Assembly (NCBI GenBank): GCA_017469925.1 | Contig: JAFUFK010000013.1 | Location: 1-64,000 of the forward strand | DNA length: 64,000 nucleotides | Source of the DNA: Bacteroidaceae bacterium | Lineage (GTDB): Bacteria > Bacteroidota > Bacteroidia > Bacteroidales > Bacteroidaceae | Direction of reading: 5' to 3' | Shown: piece by piece, positions 28,302 through 37,300 of the stretch | How the letters are laid out: each line of letters begins with the position of its first letter | Numbering within the stretch: position 1 is the first letter of the stretch | Translations under genes and position numbers: made by a program | Notes under the pieces: model-generated | What the model saw: only the letters and a program-made list of their open reading frames with translations | Told to the model about the DNA's origin: nothing | Database searches by the model: none

Positions 28302-29525
28302 ATGAAAAAGTTTTTACTTTCTCTTATCGCACTGCTCGGCGCTGTAAGCGTTAATGCACAGACAACGGCGGATGTTAGCGGCTATGATAATGCTATTTAT
28401 GCAGTTGGCAATCGCTATGTAAAAGGAGTAGAAATCCAGTTACCCATCAAGATTAAGAATGCAATCAATGCTCAGGCATGTTCTTTCTATGTTACTTTGC
28501 AAGATGGTCTTAATTTTGTTCCCAATTCAAAGGACGCAACGGCAATTGCAGCAACGATTGCTTCTGCTGATGCTGATCATACTATTATGAGTAATATTGA
28601 TAATGGTATGGTTGTATTGTTCTCTGCTACAAATTCTGAATTGCCAGAGGATATGCTCTACTTGAATTTGATTGCAGCTGAGGCAGGAGAATATACGATT
28701 ACAATTAGCAATCTTAATATTTCGAATGCAGATAATGGGCAAGAAATTCGTTCTACCGATAGCTTCGTTTCTACAATTGTAATTGATGATTATTTGACTT
28801 TGGATGAGAATTCAACCACCGTTCCTGGAGCATATGAGAGTGTGAATGTTCTTGTTAAGCGCACCATGAATGCTGGCGAATGGAGTACACTTTGCTTGCC
28901 ATTTGATATGACGGCAGAGCAAGTATCTGAAGTCTTTGGCGACGGTAGTGAATTTGCTACATTTGATTCGTACAAAAAGGACGGAGGAAATGCAAGTACG
29001 TCGCAGAAGTTTACAGCTACTAAAATTGAGATAAATTTTGAACCTTATGACTGGACCGAGGACGGTATTTTTGCGAATGTACCATACTTGGTGAAATCTA
29101 AGAATGCGCTTAGTGAATTTGAATTATCTAATATTGATGTCAACGCCGATGAAGACGAAGCAAATATTGGATATAAGAAAAGCGGTAAGGTTGTTGGAAC
29201 GGCCTATGGCACACTGCATGCTGGAGAATATGTTCCTGAATATGGATTGTTCTTGAGTGGTGGTAATTTCTACTATTCAAAGGGTAAGACCAAGATTAAG
29301 GGCTTCCGTGGCTACTTTGTTCTAAACGATGTTCTTGCTGACCTTACTTCTGCAGGTGTTAAGATGGACTTTAATGTTGTCACTAAAATTGATGGTGTTA
29401 ACTTGACTGATTCTGAAGGCGCTGTTTACACTGTAGATGGTAAGTTCATTGGTCGTGATGTTGACCAGAAGAAACTGCAGAAGGGTATCTACATCATCGA
29501 TGGCAAGAAGGTTGCGATTAAGTAA
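28302..29525 (+). CDS. Secreted protein with cohesin-like domain and sorting-type tail
   Basis: A 407-residue protein with signal peptide MKKFLLSLIALLGAVSVNA-QT. Residues about 25-165 ('VEIQLPIKIKNAINAQACSFYVTLQDGL...MLYLNLIAAEAGEYTITISNL') have the pattern of a cohesin-like beta-sandwich. Residues about 185-330 contain 'MNAGEWSTLCLPFDMTAEQV' and 'KIKGFRGYFVLND', modules shared with the 3437 protein. The end 'YTVDGKFIGRD...QKGIYIIDGKKVAIK' is the sorting-type tail. AT-rich relative to the housekeeping genes. Its own promoter lies upstream and a short peptide gene follows by 36 bp. Role unknown; the cohesin-like reading is from pattern only. Confidence 0.75.
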   Translation: MKKFLLSLIALLGAVSVNAQTTADVSGYDNAIYAVGNRYVKGVEIQLPIKIKNAINAQACSFYVTLQDGLNFVPNSKDATAIAATIASADADHTIMSNIDNGMVVLFSATNSELPEDMLYLNLIAAEAGEYTITISNLNISNADNGQEIRSTDSFVSTIVIDDYLTLDENSTTVPGAYESVNVLVKRTMNAGEWSTLCLPFDMTAEQVSEVFGDGSEFATFDSYKKDGGNASTSQKFTATKIEINFEPYDWTEDGIFANVPYLVKSKNALSEFELSNIDVNADEDEANIGYKKSGKVVGTAYGTLHAGEYVPEYGLFLSGGNFYYSKGKTKIKGFRGYFVLNDVLADLTSAGVKMDFNVVTKIDGVNLTDSEGAVYTVDGKFIGRDVDQKKLQKGIYIIDGKKVAIK

Positions 29526-29561
29526 ACTCGAATACGTTAACAGGTAAAATAGATTAAGAAT

Positions 29562-29747
29562 ATGAAAAAGTTACAATATATCCAACCCGAAGTAGAGGTT
29601 ACTGATATCGTAGTACTCTCACAGATGTTAGCTGGTAGTGTTACTGGTAGCGTAGATGGTGGCGACGGCCCTGGCTATGGTGGCGTTGATGACGATGGTG
29701 AACTTGACCCCGGAGTAAAAGAAGGCAAGTACGATTGGGACTGGTAA
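29562..29747 (+). CDS. Short 'YIxPEV' peptide, copy 3
   Basis: A 61-residue protein starting MKKLQYIQPEVEVTDIVVLS. A middle 'MLAGSVTGSVDGG' is followed by a Gly/Asp-rich segment and it ends KYDWDW. It is related to the copies at 2460 and 6309 by the start motif, acidic composition and terminal Trp, and again follows a large secreted protein (36 bp) and precedes a terminator. The LAGS motif followed by a Gly/Asp tail is typical of many small Bacteroidales ORFs. No function is established; a modified or exported peptide is possible but unproven. Confidence 0.72.
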   Translation: MKKLQYIQPEVEVTDIVVLSQMLAGSVTGSVDGGDGPGYGGVDDDGELDPGVKEGKYDWDW

Positions 29748-29772
29748 GTCCTAAGCGACGTAACGATAAAGG

Positions 29773-29806
29773 AAGCACGGGCCTCACAAGGGCCCGTGCT
29801 TTTTTG
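29773..29806 (+). terminator. Strong intrinsic terminator
   Basis: A 9-bp stem (GCACGGGCC and its complement) followed directly by TTTTTT. It ends the 28302 gene/peptide transcript. Confidence 0.9.
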
Positions 29807-29871
29807 TGACTCGTAATTATCGCTTCGCGATGGTGATAGCGCTACGCGCTGGTGAGAGGTGAGAGGGTTTT

Positions 29872-30229
29872 ATAACCAAAACCGAGAAAACCCTTTTTCA
29901 TAGTCTTATCGCCTGGCGGCGATTGACGCTGCTGCCAAGTGCTCATCATGAGCAGGCTCCCATGAGCACTCGCCACCAGCCTCCACACTACGTGCCACGA
30001 CTATAAAAAAGAAAAACATTAAAAACCGCTCCGCACCCAATAAGGATAATAGATAATGGAGATGGGGGATTATGTTTTTCATGGTTTTTCTTTGACGATG
30101 GGCTCGGCACGCAGTGCGCCATTCGGGGACAGAGTCGCTGCAGAGCTTGCTCAGCAAGGCGACTATGGTCGCGAAGGGCTGCGTCACAGACGCGAGGCCA
30201 TAGGCAAAGGGTTTTTCAGGTTTTGGTGA
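29872..30229. repeat. Modular hairpin repeat, unit 3 (modules C + D)
   Basis: A composite of about 358 bp. Outer joint ATAACCAAAACCGAGAAAAC at 29872; hairpin C (29893-30011, ends CTTTTTCATAGTC / GACTATAAAAAAG); inner joint GAAAAACATTAAAAACCGC; linker 'ATAAGGATAATAGATAATGG'; inverted joint; hairpin D (30090-30209, ends CTTTGACGATGG / CCATAGGCAAAG); outer joint GGGTTTTTCAGGTTTTGGTGA. It is flanked on the left by tiny CGCTTCGCG/CGCTACGCG hairpins and GAGAGGT repeats, and on the right by another lone half-joint (30250-30268). Unit 5b has the same C + D arrangement. Confidence 0.88.
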
Positions 30230-30370
30230 AATAGCGCTTCGCGATAGAGCGTTTTAGGTTTTTGTGAGAACTCGCTAACACGCAGGGAAAGGCCCGTTGG
30301 ACCTGGGGGAGTACTTCGCGCTGGTGAGAGGTGTAATCTCGCCTCTTCTCATACTTTTTTACAAAAAATG

Positions 30371-30402
30371 TTTGGCCATTTCAAATTAAAGCACTATCTT
30401 TG
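30371..30402 (+). promoter_or_regulatory. Promoter of the AbiF-like locus
   Basis: TTTG (30371-30374), 20 bp, TATCTTTG (30395-30402), a full consensus match. Transcription should begin near 30409, immediately before the hairpin leader and 56 nt before the chosen start codon. Confidence 0.85.
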
Positions 30403-30408
30403 CACCAC

Positions 30409-30459
30409 TAGAACCCGCCAAGCCTCTCAACGATGCTCAAATGTGCGGGTCGTTTTTTT
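30409..30459 (+). ncRNA. Putative short leader RNA with terminator, upstream of AbiF-like gene
   Basis: Between promoter and start codon lie about 50 nt: ACCCGC (30413-30418) pairs with GCGGGT (30445-30450), the 26-nt loop contains AGC/GCT able to pair inside it, and CGTTTTTTT follows directly. This is the form of an intrinsic terminator, so transcription would usually stop before the coding region and yield a short RNA. AbiF/Abi_2 HEPN proteins have been reported with conserved upstream non-coding RNAs, to my recollection acting as antitoxins. Whether this is such an RNA or a simple attenuator is inference. Confidence 0.55.
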
Positions 30460-30464
30460 ATACA

Positions 30465-31367
30465 ATGAGCAATAGAATTCCATTTCAGAAGCCGTACACC
30501 AGTGCGCACGACCTTGTTCGTCTCTTGCAGTCAAGAGGTTTGACAGTTACAGATACAGCAAAGGCAGAACGTTATCTCGAATATATAGGCTATTACCGTC
30601 TGTCAGCCTATATGTATCCTTTATTACAGATGCCCAAGGAGCAACATCGTTATAAACCGAACACAACGTTTAGCCAAGTGATGATGCTCTATCGTTTCGA
30701 CAAGAAACTTCGTCTGCTTATATTCAATGAGATAGAGAAAATCGAAGTGGCAGTACGTAGCGCTATTGTCAATATTGGCTGTGACATGACGGGCAATCCC
30801 TTTTGGATGACCGATGGCAACAATTTCATTGATGCAGGAAAGTTCCGCCGTACAATGGACTTGATTGATGCCGAACTTCACCGCTCACGCGAAGATTTCA
30901 TTGTCCACTTCAAGCAGACCTATTCCGATGCATACCCTCCAGCCTGGATATTGGCAGAAGTACTTCCCTTTGGAGTCATCACCAATATTTTCAGTAATAT
31001 CAAGGTCGCACGAATCAAGAAAAGTATTGCTCTGAGATTTGGCCTGCAAGTGGCACCTTTCGAGTCGTGGCTTACCATTGTAACCCTGACCCGCAATTCC
31101 TGTTGCCACCATGCCCGTGTGTGGAACAAGCAGAACACCATTCGTCCAATGATTCCCAATCGTATGGCTGGAAACTGGATAACTCTTTCCACGGATGCGC
31201 TACGCATCTATTTCAACCTTTGCATCATCAAGTATTTCTTGAACATAATTTCGCCCAACAACGACATGAAGGCAAAGATTGATGCGTTACTGTCTGCCTA
31301 CCCATCCATAGACACAAATGCAATGGGTTTCCCCCGTGGATGGGAGCATGAACCACTATGGCGTTAG
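30465..31367 (+). CDS. AbiF/AbiD-like abortive infection protein (Abi_2 family, HEPN)
   Basis: About 300 residues. ATG 30465 (MSNRIPFQKPYTSAHDLVRLLQ) is chosen; the in-frame ATG at 30441 lies inside the leader hairpin. Abi_2 landmarks: 'RLLQSRGLTVTDTAKAERYLEYIGYYRLSAYMYPL', 'VMMLYRFDKKLRLLIFNEIEKIEVAVRSAI', 'PPAWILAEVLPFGVI' and, near the C-terminus, 'TLTRNSCCHHARVWNK', which contains the HEPN RNase motif R-x4-H (Arg210, His215). The family acts in phage defence, probably by cleaving cellular RNA and stopping growth. The gene is alone between hairpin repeat units 3 and 4, with its own promoter and a terminator-like leader, as expected for a toxin under RNA control. Confidence 0.87.
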   Translation: MSNRIPFQKPYTSAHDLVRLLQSRGLTVTDTAKAERYLEYIGYYRLSAYMYPLLQMPKEQHRYKPNTTFSQVMMLYRFDKKLRLLIFNEIEKIEVAVRSAIVNIGCDMTGNPFWMTDGNNFIDAGKFRRTMDLIDAELHRSREDFIVHFKQTYSDAYPPAWILAEVLPFGVITNIFSNIKVARIKKSIALRFGLQVAPFESWLTIVTLTRNSCCHHARVWNKQNTIRPMIPNRMAGNWITLSTDALRIYFNLCIIKYFLNIISPNNDMKAKIDALLSAYPSIDTNAMGFPRGWEHEPLWR

Positions 31368-31420
31368 CACTTCGTGCTGGTGAGAGGTGAGAGGTGAGAG
31401 GTTATAGGTGATAGGGTTTT

Positions 31421-31770
31421 ATAACCAAAACCGAGAAAACCCTTTGGAAAGGTTCCGTCTGCAAGGCAGACCATGTAGTCGTGGCGTGCATGACATCGAA
31501 AACAAGTTTTCATGCCCTGCCCACCGCACCTACAGCATTTCATGCACAGAACCTTCCCAAAGAAAAACATAAAAAACCGCTTCGTACCGTATTTAATGTA
31601 GATGGAGATTTTGTTTTTCAAGGTTTTTCTTTTCTCTCTTGCATACTCGCGGAGGGAGGGATTGGGTGTGATGAGACGAGACTGAACTCGTTCGAGTATC
31701 GTAGCATCAGCGCACAATCGTAAAGCCACAGGCTTTGCAAGAGAGAAAAGTGTTTTCCTGGTTTTTGTGA
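31421..31770. repeat. Modular hairpin repeat, unit 4 (modules E + B)
   Basis: About 350 bp in the 500-bp gap after the AbiF-like gene. Same module pair and order as unit 2: joint, hairpin E (31442-31562), inner joint, shortened linker, inverted joint, hairpin B (31628-31750), joint GTTTTCCTGGTTTTTGTGA. Near-identical to unit 2 except for a deletion in the linker and scattered changes. GAGAGGT tandem repeats and a CACTTCGTG mini-hairpin precede it (31371-31415). Confidence 0.88.
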
Positions 31771-31875
31771 GAACTCACTAATGTGCTGGGAAAGGGGCTT
31801 TATAACAAATAACATAAAAAACAAGTAATTGGCACAATAACCTATCCATTGAAATCGTTCTCAGAAAAAAGCATT

Positions 31876-32313
31876 ATGGAACTTAACGTCACAAATCTGG
31901 TAAATCATGACCTTATTACAAGGTTAAAGCAATATGTTTACGACATCGTGGGGTGCTGTCAGCATGTTCATGCAGAAATGGGCCCTTGGCTAAACGAATA
32001 CATCTATCAGGAGGCCCTACAGATTGCATTCGACCAAGCAAACATATCGTATGAGAAGGAATACTATTTCTCCGTTTGCTATCAGGGGATGCCACTTACA
32101 AAGAAGCATTTCGTGGATTTCCGTTGCAAGGGTAACGTCTTTGTCGAATGCAAAGCTATTCAGGCTCTGGGTAACGAGCAGCGACAGCAATTGTGGAACT
32201 ATATGAGGCTAACTGGCACTCCGATAGGCATCCTTTATAACTTTGCTCCCGTCAAGGACCAATGCGAAAAGTATTACTACGACCCAACCACCAAGACAAT
32301 CTCTGCCTTCTAA
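31876..32313 (+). CDS. GxxExxY family protein
   Basis: About 145 residues from ATG 31876; the earlier ATG at 31849 would add nine residues. The family signature is present as 'GCCQHVHAEMGPWLNEYIYQEAL' (normally HxxLGPGxxExxY), then 'YEKEYYFSVCYQGM', 'KHFVDFRCKGNVFVECKAI' and 'QQLWNYMRLTGTPIGILYNF'. The D...ExK arrangement resembles a PDDEXK nuclease core. Such proteins are widespread in Bacteroidetes and often sit in accessory regions; their role is not settled. It stands alone between repeat units 4 and 5. Confidence 0.85.
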   Translation: MELNVTNLVNHDLITRLKQYVYDIVGCCQHVHAEMGPWLNEYIYQEALQIAFDQANISYEKEYYFSVCYQGMPLTKKHFVDFRCKGNVFVECKAIQALGNEQRQQLWNYMRLTGTPIGILYNFAPVKDQCEKYYYDPTTKTISAF

Positions 32314-32333
32314 ATCGCAATTAGGAAGTAATA

Positions 32334-32492
32334 TTTTTTTCCCGGTTTTTCTTTGACGAAGTGGGTAACACGAATGTGTGGCCTAAGAATCGTATAGGAT
32401 ATGGGAGCTTGCTCACGGTAGCATATACGAGGCTTAGGGCAGAGGACTGAAAGTACTCCCACTTCATCAAAGGGTTTTTCAGGTTTTTGTGA
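32334..32492. repeat. Hairpin repeat half-unit 5a (module A, inverted)
   Basis: A single hairpin A module (32351-32472) flanked by joints TTTCCCGGTTTTTC and GGGTTTTTCAGGTTTTTGTGA. It is the reverse complement of the A module in unit 1, nearly base for base, 29 kb away. No partner module is attached on its left side. Confidence 0.85.
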
Positions 32493-32524
32493 AATTAGCG
32501 CTAACACGCTGGGGAGAAGGTCTT

Positions 32525-32886
32525 ATAACGAAAACCGAGAAAACCCTTTTTCATAGTCTTATCGCCTGACGGCGATGGATGTTGCTGCCAAGTGCTCATC
32601 GTGAGCAAGCTCCCATGAGCCCTCGCCACCAGCCTCCACACTACGTGCCACGACTATGAAAAAGAAAAACATTAAAAACCGCTTCGCACCCAATTAAAGA
32701 TAATAGATAATGTAGATGGGGGATTATGTTTTTCTCGGTTTTTCTTTGACGATGGGCTCGGCACGCAGTGCGCCATTCGGGGACAGAGTCGCTGCGGAGC
32801 TTGCTCAGCGAGGCGACTATGGTTGCGAAGGGCTGCGTCACAGACGTGAGACCATAGGCAAAGGGTTTTTATGGTTTTTGTTATAA
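32525..32886. repeat. Modular hairpin repeat, unit 5b (modules C + D)
   Basis: About 362 bp. Joint ATAACGAAAACCGAGAAAAC, hairpin C (32546-32664), inner joint GAAAAACATTAAAAACCGC, linker 'GATAATAGATAATGTAGATG', inverted joint, hairpin D (32744-32863), closing joint GGGTTTTTATGGTTTTTG. It is almost identical to unit 3. Together with 5a it fills the 620-bp gap up to the 3' end of the next minus-strand gene. Confidence 0.88.
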
Positions 32887-32933
32887 AAAACGAAGAGTGG
32901 GAGTAAAATTGCGATTTAAAATTTCTGTATATA

Positions 32934-34292
32934 TTACTTACCCAGGATGATGTTCACCAAGGCCGTTACGTCGGCAATCGTCGTGGACCCATCGCCGTTT
33001 ACGTCGGCAGCCGAGTGGTCGTACTGGTTCTCGGTGTCCTTACCCAGGATGATGTTTACGAGAGCCGTTACGTCGGCAGTCGTCACGTCGCCGTCCTTGT
33101 TCACGTCGCCTTGTACGCTTGAGGCCTCGATGGGCAATACCAGCTCGGCCGAGCCCGTGTACTCCAACCATGCCTTGTTAGCCGGCATAGCCGTGACCGA
33201 AGCATCAGGCTTCACGAATCCCAACTTGCCCGAGACCGTAATGCCGAGGACATATTTGTTGGTAGTAGCAGTAGTCTGGCTTGCACTAATGGTTCCTGTT
33301 CCACTGGGCTTCGTATAGGTTATAGTTCCATCTGTATTGCAGAAATACGTACCCTTCAGTATATTCGTCCCCTCATAGTTCGTTGCAGTAGAGGCTTTAG
33401 GGGCATCGGATTCGGTCGCAGTGGGTGTGCTGTGTATAGGTTCATCTACAGGAATCAATCGGCATTCTGATGCAATATTGGAGTTTAGTTCCAATACCAC
33501 GGGTGTGCCGGCAGGTACGGTTCCTCCATTCGTGGCCACCTCTTCCATCTCAAGGATTCCGTCTGTGCCAATGCTCTTTATGACGTAGGCTTTCAGCACG
33601 TTCTGGCTCAACTGATAAGCAAATGGAACGTACATCGTAGCGTAATACTTGTTGCCAAACTCAGTCTCCGTCTTCACGTTGAAATAGGAGACTGGCTCTA
33701 TATACCATTTCGCATTTTGTGCGGCCCCCGACTCGCTTACGTTAAACTTTCCATTGTCGTCTATAAAATAGCGATTGCCCAAGTCTGCCGATGCATAGTT
33801 CGACGCTTTCAGCGTTACGCGAGCAGTATATAATGAATTACTCCCACTTCCACTAACCTTAGTCAGGAGTGCGGTAATATTCTCAAAATTGAGTTTCACC
33901 GTACCAGGGTAAACACCAGTCGTCAGGCTCAATAGGCTTGTGCCTTGCCCAATGAGGTCATAGTAATTCCCTGTTGTGTTATTGGCATAAATCACGGTCG
34001 AGGGGTCGATGCATTCCGCATCCTTTACCAGATGGATATCCGTTTGCAGATACCCCAGCGCAGCGGTCATTGCCCGATTCACCGCATTGGTTTTATCAAA
34101 CATGAACTTGCTAAGACCACCTCCGGCGGAAGAGATAATGGTGGTATAATTGAACTTGTCGTTAGCCAGACTAATATAGTCTTCCGTATTGGCAGAATTC
34201 CGAACGCGATAGTATCCCGTTCCGCTCAATTGGGCCTGAGAGGTCGGGCATGTGAGTAGGAACAATAGGGTAGGGAGTAATCTTTTCTTCAT
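32934..34292 (-). CDS. Secreted protein with dockerin-like C-terminus
   Basis: 452 residues from ATG 34292; the upstream extension to 34445 overlaps the neighbouring gene and a palindrome and is rejected. Signal peptide MKKRLLPTLLFLLTCPTSQA-QL. Beta-rich central region ('YYRVRNSANTEDYISLANDKFNY' near the N-terminus, 'FGNKYYATMYVPFAYQL' and 'LGITVSGKLGFVKPDASVTAMPANKAWLEY' later). Two dockerin-like repeats end the protein (GDVNKDGDVTTADVTALVNI and DVNGDGSTTIADVTALVNI). Probably surface-bound or assembled through the dockerin; no catalytic motif seen. It lies downstream of the 1569-residue gene on the same strand. Confidence 0.8.
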   Translation of the reverse strand: MKKRLLPTLLFLLTCPTSQAQLSGTGYYRVRNSANTEDYISLANDKFNYTTIISSAGGGLSKFMFDKTNAVNRAMTAALGYLQTDIHLVKDAECIDPSTVIYANNTTGNYYDLIGQGTSLLSLTTGVYPGTVKLNFENITALLTKVSGSGSNSLYTARVTLKASNYASADLGNRYFIDDNGKFNVSESGAAQNAKWYIEPVSYFNVKTETEFGNKYYATMYVPFAYQLSQNVLKAYVIKSIGTDGILEMEEVATNGGTVPAGTPVVLELNSNIASECRLIPVDEPIHSTPTATESDAPKASTATNYEGTNILKGTYFCNTDGTITYTKPSGTGTISASQTTATTNKYVLGITVSGKLGFVKPDASVTAMPANKAWLEYTGSAELVLPIEASSVQGDVNKDGDVTTADVTALVNIILGKDTENQYDHSAADVNGDGSTTIADVTALVNIILGK

Positions 34293-34311
34293 CGTATTGT
34301 CTTTAGGCAAA

Positions 34312-34340
34312 CTCCCCCTTGCCGGTTTGGCAAGGGGGAG
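34312..34340. repeat. Perfect 12-bp C/G-rich palindrome between two secreted-protein genes
   Basis: CTCCCCCTTGCC pairs exactly with its complement around a 5-bp loop, followed on the minus strand by TTTGCC. It lies in the 79-bp gap between the 1569-residue gene and the 452-residue gene, so it could attenuate the latter. In composition and layout it resembles the small palindromes inside the MFS and murB genes. Confidence 0.75.
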
Positions 34341-34371
34341 CAGGGAATGAATAAGTTTAGTTTCTCGGGCT

Positions 34372-37300
34372 TTAGTTCTTACCCAGGATAATGTTGACGA
34401 TAGCCGTAACGTCGGCGATAGTGATGCTATTGTCTGTATTCGCATCAGCGGCGTCGAAGTCGTAATCGTTGGGGTTGTTTTCGATAGTAACCTTACCCAA
34501 GATGATGTTTACGACAGCCGTAACGTCGGCAATCGTAATCTTGCCATCGCGGTTCACGTCGCCAATCTTCGTCAGGGTTACAGGCTCTACAGTTTCACTC
34601 GGAATGAAAGCCTTATTGGCTTCTATACCTTCAAGATTATGATAGAAAGCAAGCTTCAAATCGCCCTGACTCAGTTGGCAGATGTTGACGTCTGCTTCTG
34701 CAATGTCATCGGCTGAGAGTCCGAAGAAGTACTTGTTGTTTACGGTACCTGCATTTCTCAGCATCAGGTGCTCGTATTCCTTCACGTACTGGCCATACAG
34801 ATTCTCCATATCCTCATAGACAAGCAGGTCATGTACCATGTCAAACATGCTCTTCACCTGAGCGGTCTTGATTTCATACTTATCTATCATCCAGTCCGGA
34901 CCCACCAGCAAATTGCCTGTTACAGCCTCACCACCTTCGGCAAGGGTCAGCGTGCGCGTCTGGTCGTCCGTCTTTTTGGTCATCAGCAGGACGGGAGTCT
35001 GGGCAGGAACGACGCCCGTGATTTCTTCCGTCGTGGCATAGCCTGTCTCGTCGATTGCAGTCACCTTCAGGGCCTTTGTACCTTCGGGCAGGGTGTAGGC
35101 AAAGTCGGTGTAGAGCGTGGTATAGAGCTCACTGCCGCCGTTCTTCGAGTTCTCCTCGTCGAAGGCCACCGTAAAGTCGGTGCGGTCCGTCAGTGTCCAT
35201 GACGTGAAGGCTTCGTTCAGTTCGCTATTGCCCTCGTAGATGAAGTCTATCTCACCGTCCTTCTGCACGATGTAGTACTTGAAGTTCGGACGTACGTACT
35301 CAATCTTGTCGATATACTTCGCATAGTCGCCCAGCTTGTCCAGGTTCTCCTTGAACTTCGGGTGGTCCTTCAGGTTGCCCCAGTAGAGCATAGCCGTCTG
35401 GTAGGCGAAGTCCCACGTGTTCTGCTCGCTCGAGAGCACTTCCTCGTAGAACTTGGCTTGGTCCTCAGCCGGGTTGGTCAGCGTGCCGCCCATGCGCTCC
35501 CAGATAGTCTGGAGCGAGAAGGGCACCAGGATGCTGGCACCGCTGCCACCCGTCTTGTTCAGTACCTTCTCGATGGCGTCGTTGATGAACCCTTCCAGTT
35601 CGGTCAGTTTGTAATCTACGTTCTCCTTGTTCTCGGCGTAGAAGTCCACTACGGGCTTCATGCTCGGCGTGCGGCCGTAGATGCGGTAGCCCGAGCCGGC
35701 CTGTTCGAGATAGAGGTGCGGGTCGAACGACTCGTCGAACTTATTCATAATCTTCTCCACGCCAGTCTCGCCCAGCAATGTGCCGGCGCCCGTGGCATGC
35801 AGTTTATCCACTACCAGTTGCACAATCTTCGGCACGTAGTTCATGGCCTTCTCGACATAGCCCGGCAGGTCGATGCCCTGGGCGCGCAGGGTCTGTACCT
35901 GTCCCTCGCTCGTCTTCACCTTGATGACCGTGCCTGCGGCGCTCTTGGCGGCCTCTTCGCTGACGAAGGTCACCGTCTTGCGGCCGGCCACGTTCACGAA
36001 CTTATCGTTTCCGTTGTTCTTGATCTGGTAGTAACCGTCGAAGTCGCTGCCCTCGTACTCGGTAGCCTCGATGGTATAGGTCTTCACGACCTCAGCGCTC
36101 TTCACGCCCTTCACTTCGGCCCAAGCCCGCAGGGTAGTAGTCTCCGAGATGGCGACGGGAGCCAAATACGTCTGCTCGCTACCGCCGTTCACGGTATATT
36201 TTATCGTGGCACCTTCCTGAGCAAACATCGGCACGCTCAGTGCACTTTCATAGACACCACCGTCGTGGAAGACGATGGGTGCTGCTACCTCGATGTCCGG
36301 CAGTATGGTGGTGCAGTAAGCGGAATAATTGGCAATTACGCCAGTATAGTTAACTACAATCTTTGTGATGACAATATTACCACTCTTGGGAACAATATAA
36401 CCTGTTGTCACAGACTGCTCCGAAAGGTCCAAAGTCTGAGAAGTCGCATCCGTGCCTTCTGCAATATAGGTAATTGTGCCACTGCCCGTATAGTCTTCGG
36501 CACTAAGGCCAACGGCCTTTGCAGCAGAACCTGTAATTTCGATTGTTGTTATATTACCAGAGCATTCAGGAATCTTAATAGAGGCATCCTTTTTGCTATT
36601 AATCTGCATACCTCCACTCTTATAAGCTTTCACAACCCATGTACCGCCATCAGAAGCCGTGTAGTTGTATGCCGTTCCATAAGAGCCCCATTTTGTTGAA
36701 GACGAGAGTGCCGATTCTTCGCTATAGTCGAGCGTATAATTAGCGGGAGTTTCAGTTACCTCACCTTCTGCAAACACGGCATAGAACTTCAGATCTTCCG
36801 TACCCATAGTGGCGGAGGTCACAAAGGTGGGAGCCTCGTCCGTCTCGCCGTCGATGGTCTCAGTTGCCCATCCTACGAAGGTCTTACCCTCGATGTCGGC
36901 AGGCTCTTCGGGGAACTCAATAGCGGCATCCTCGAGAGCCGTGGTCGTGGTCTCCGTACCGTTTACGCTCCACACTACATTGTGCTTGGGAATTGCCTCG
37001 AAGTTAATCTGCACGGTGCAGTCGGTCTCGGCCTTAACCACAAACTCGTTGCCATCCTGCGTAACCGTAGCCGTTCCGCTCTTCACCGTATAGGCAGGAT
37101 TTGCCAGACGATAGCCCTTGGCAGGGGTGGCGGTGATGACATTCTCTTCGAGCGAGACACTGCCCATCGCATTGTCATTGGCCTGTGCCGTGATTTCGAA
37201 AGTCGGACGCTCGAACGAAACAAGATAATTATTGTAATTAAACTCGTAGATGTCGTTATACTTCTTCAGCGTACCTGCAACGGTGACGATGTCACCAACC

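Noticed and set aside
30441..30464. Earlier ATG start for the AbiF-like protein
   Set aside because: It lies within the stem-loop and T-run of the leader; homologous Abi_2 proteins begin near the 'IPFQKP' segment.
31481..31824. Short ORFs inside the hairpin repeat units
   Set aside because: They follow the palindromic modules, appear in both orientations with the repeats, and lack start signals; best explained as chance frames in repeat DNA.
27661..32886. CRISPR array reading of the repeated AAAACCnnGAAAACC joints
   Set aside because: Spacing is irregular (about 45 and 120 bp), the joints alternate in orientation, the intervening sequences are palindromic and repeated between loci, and no cas genes are present.
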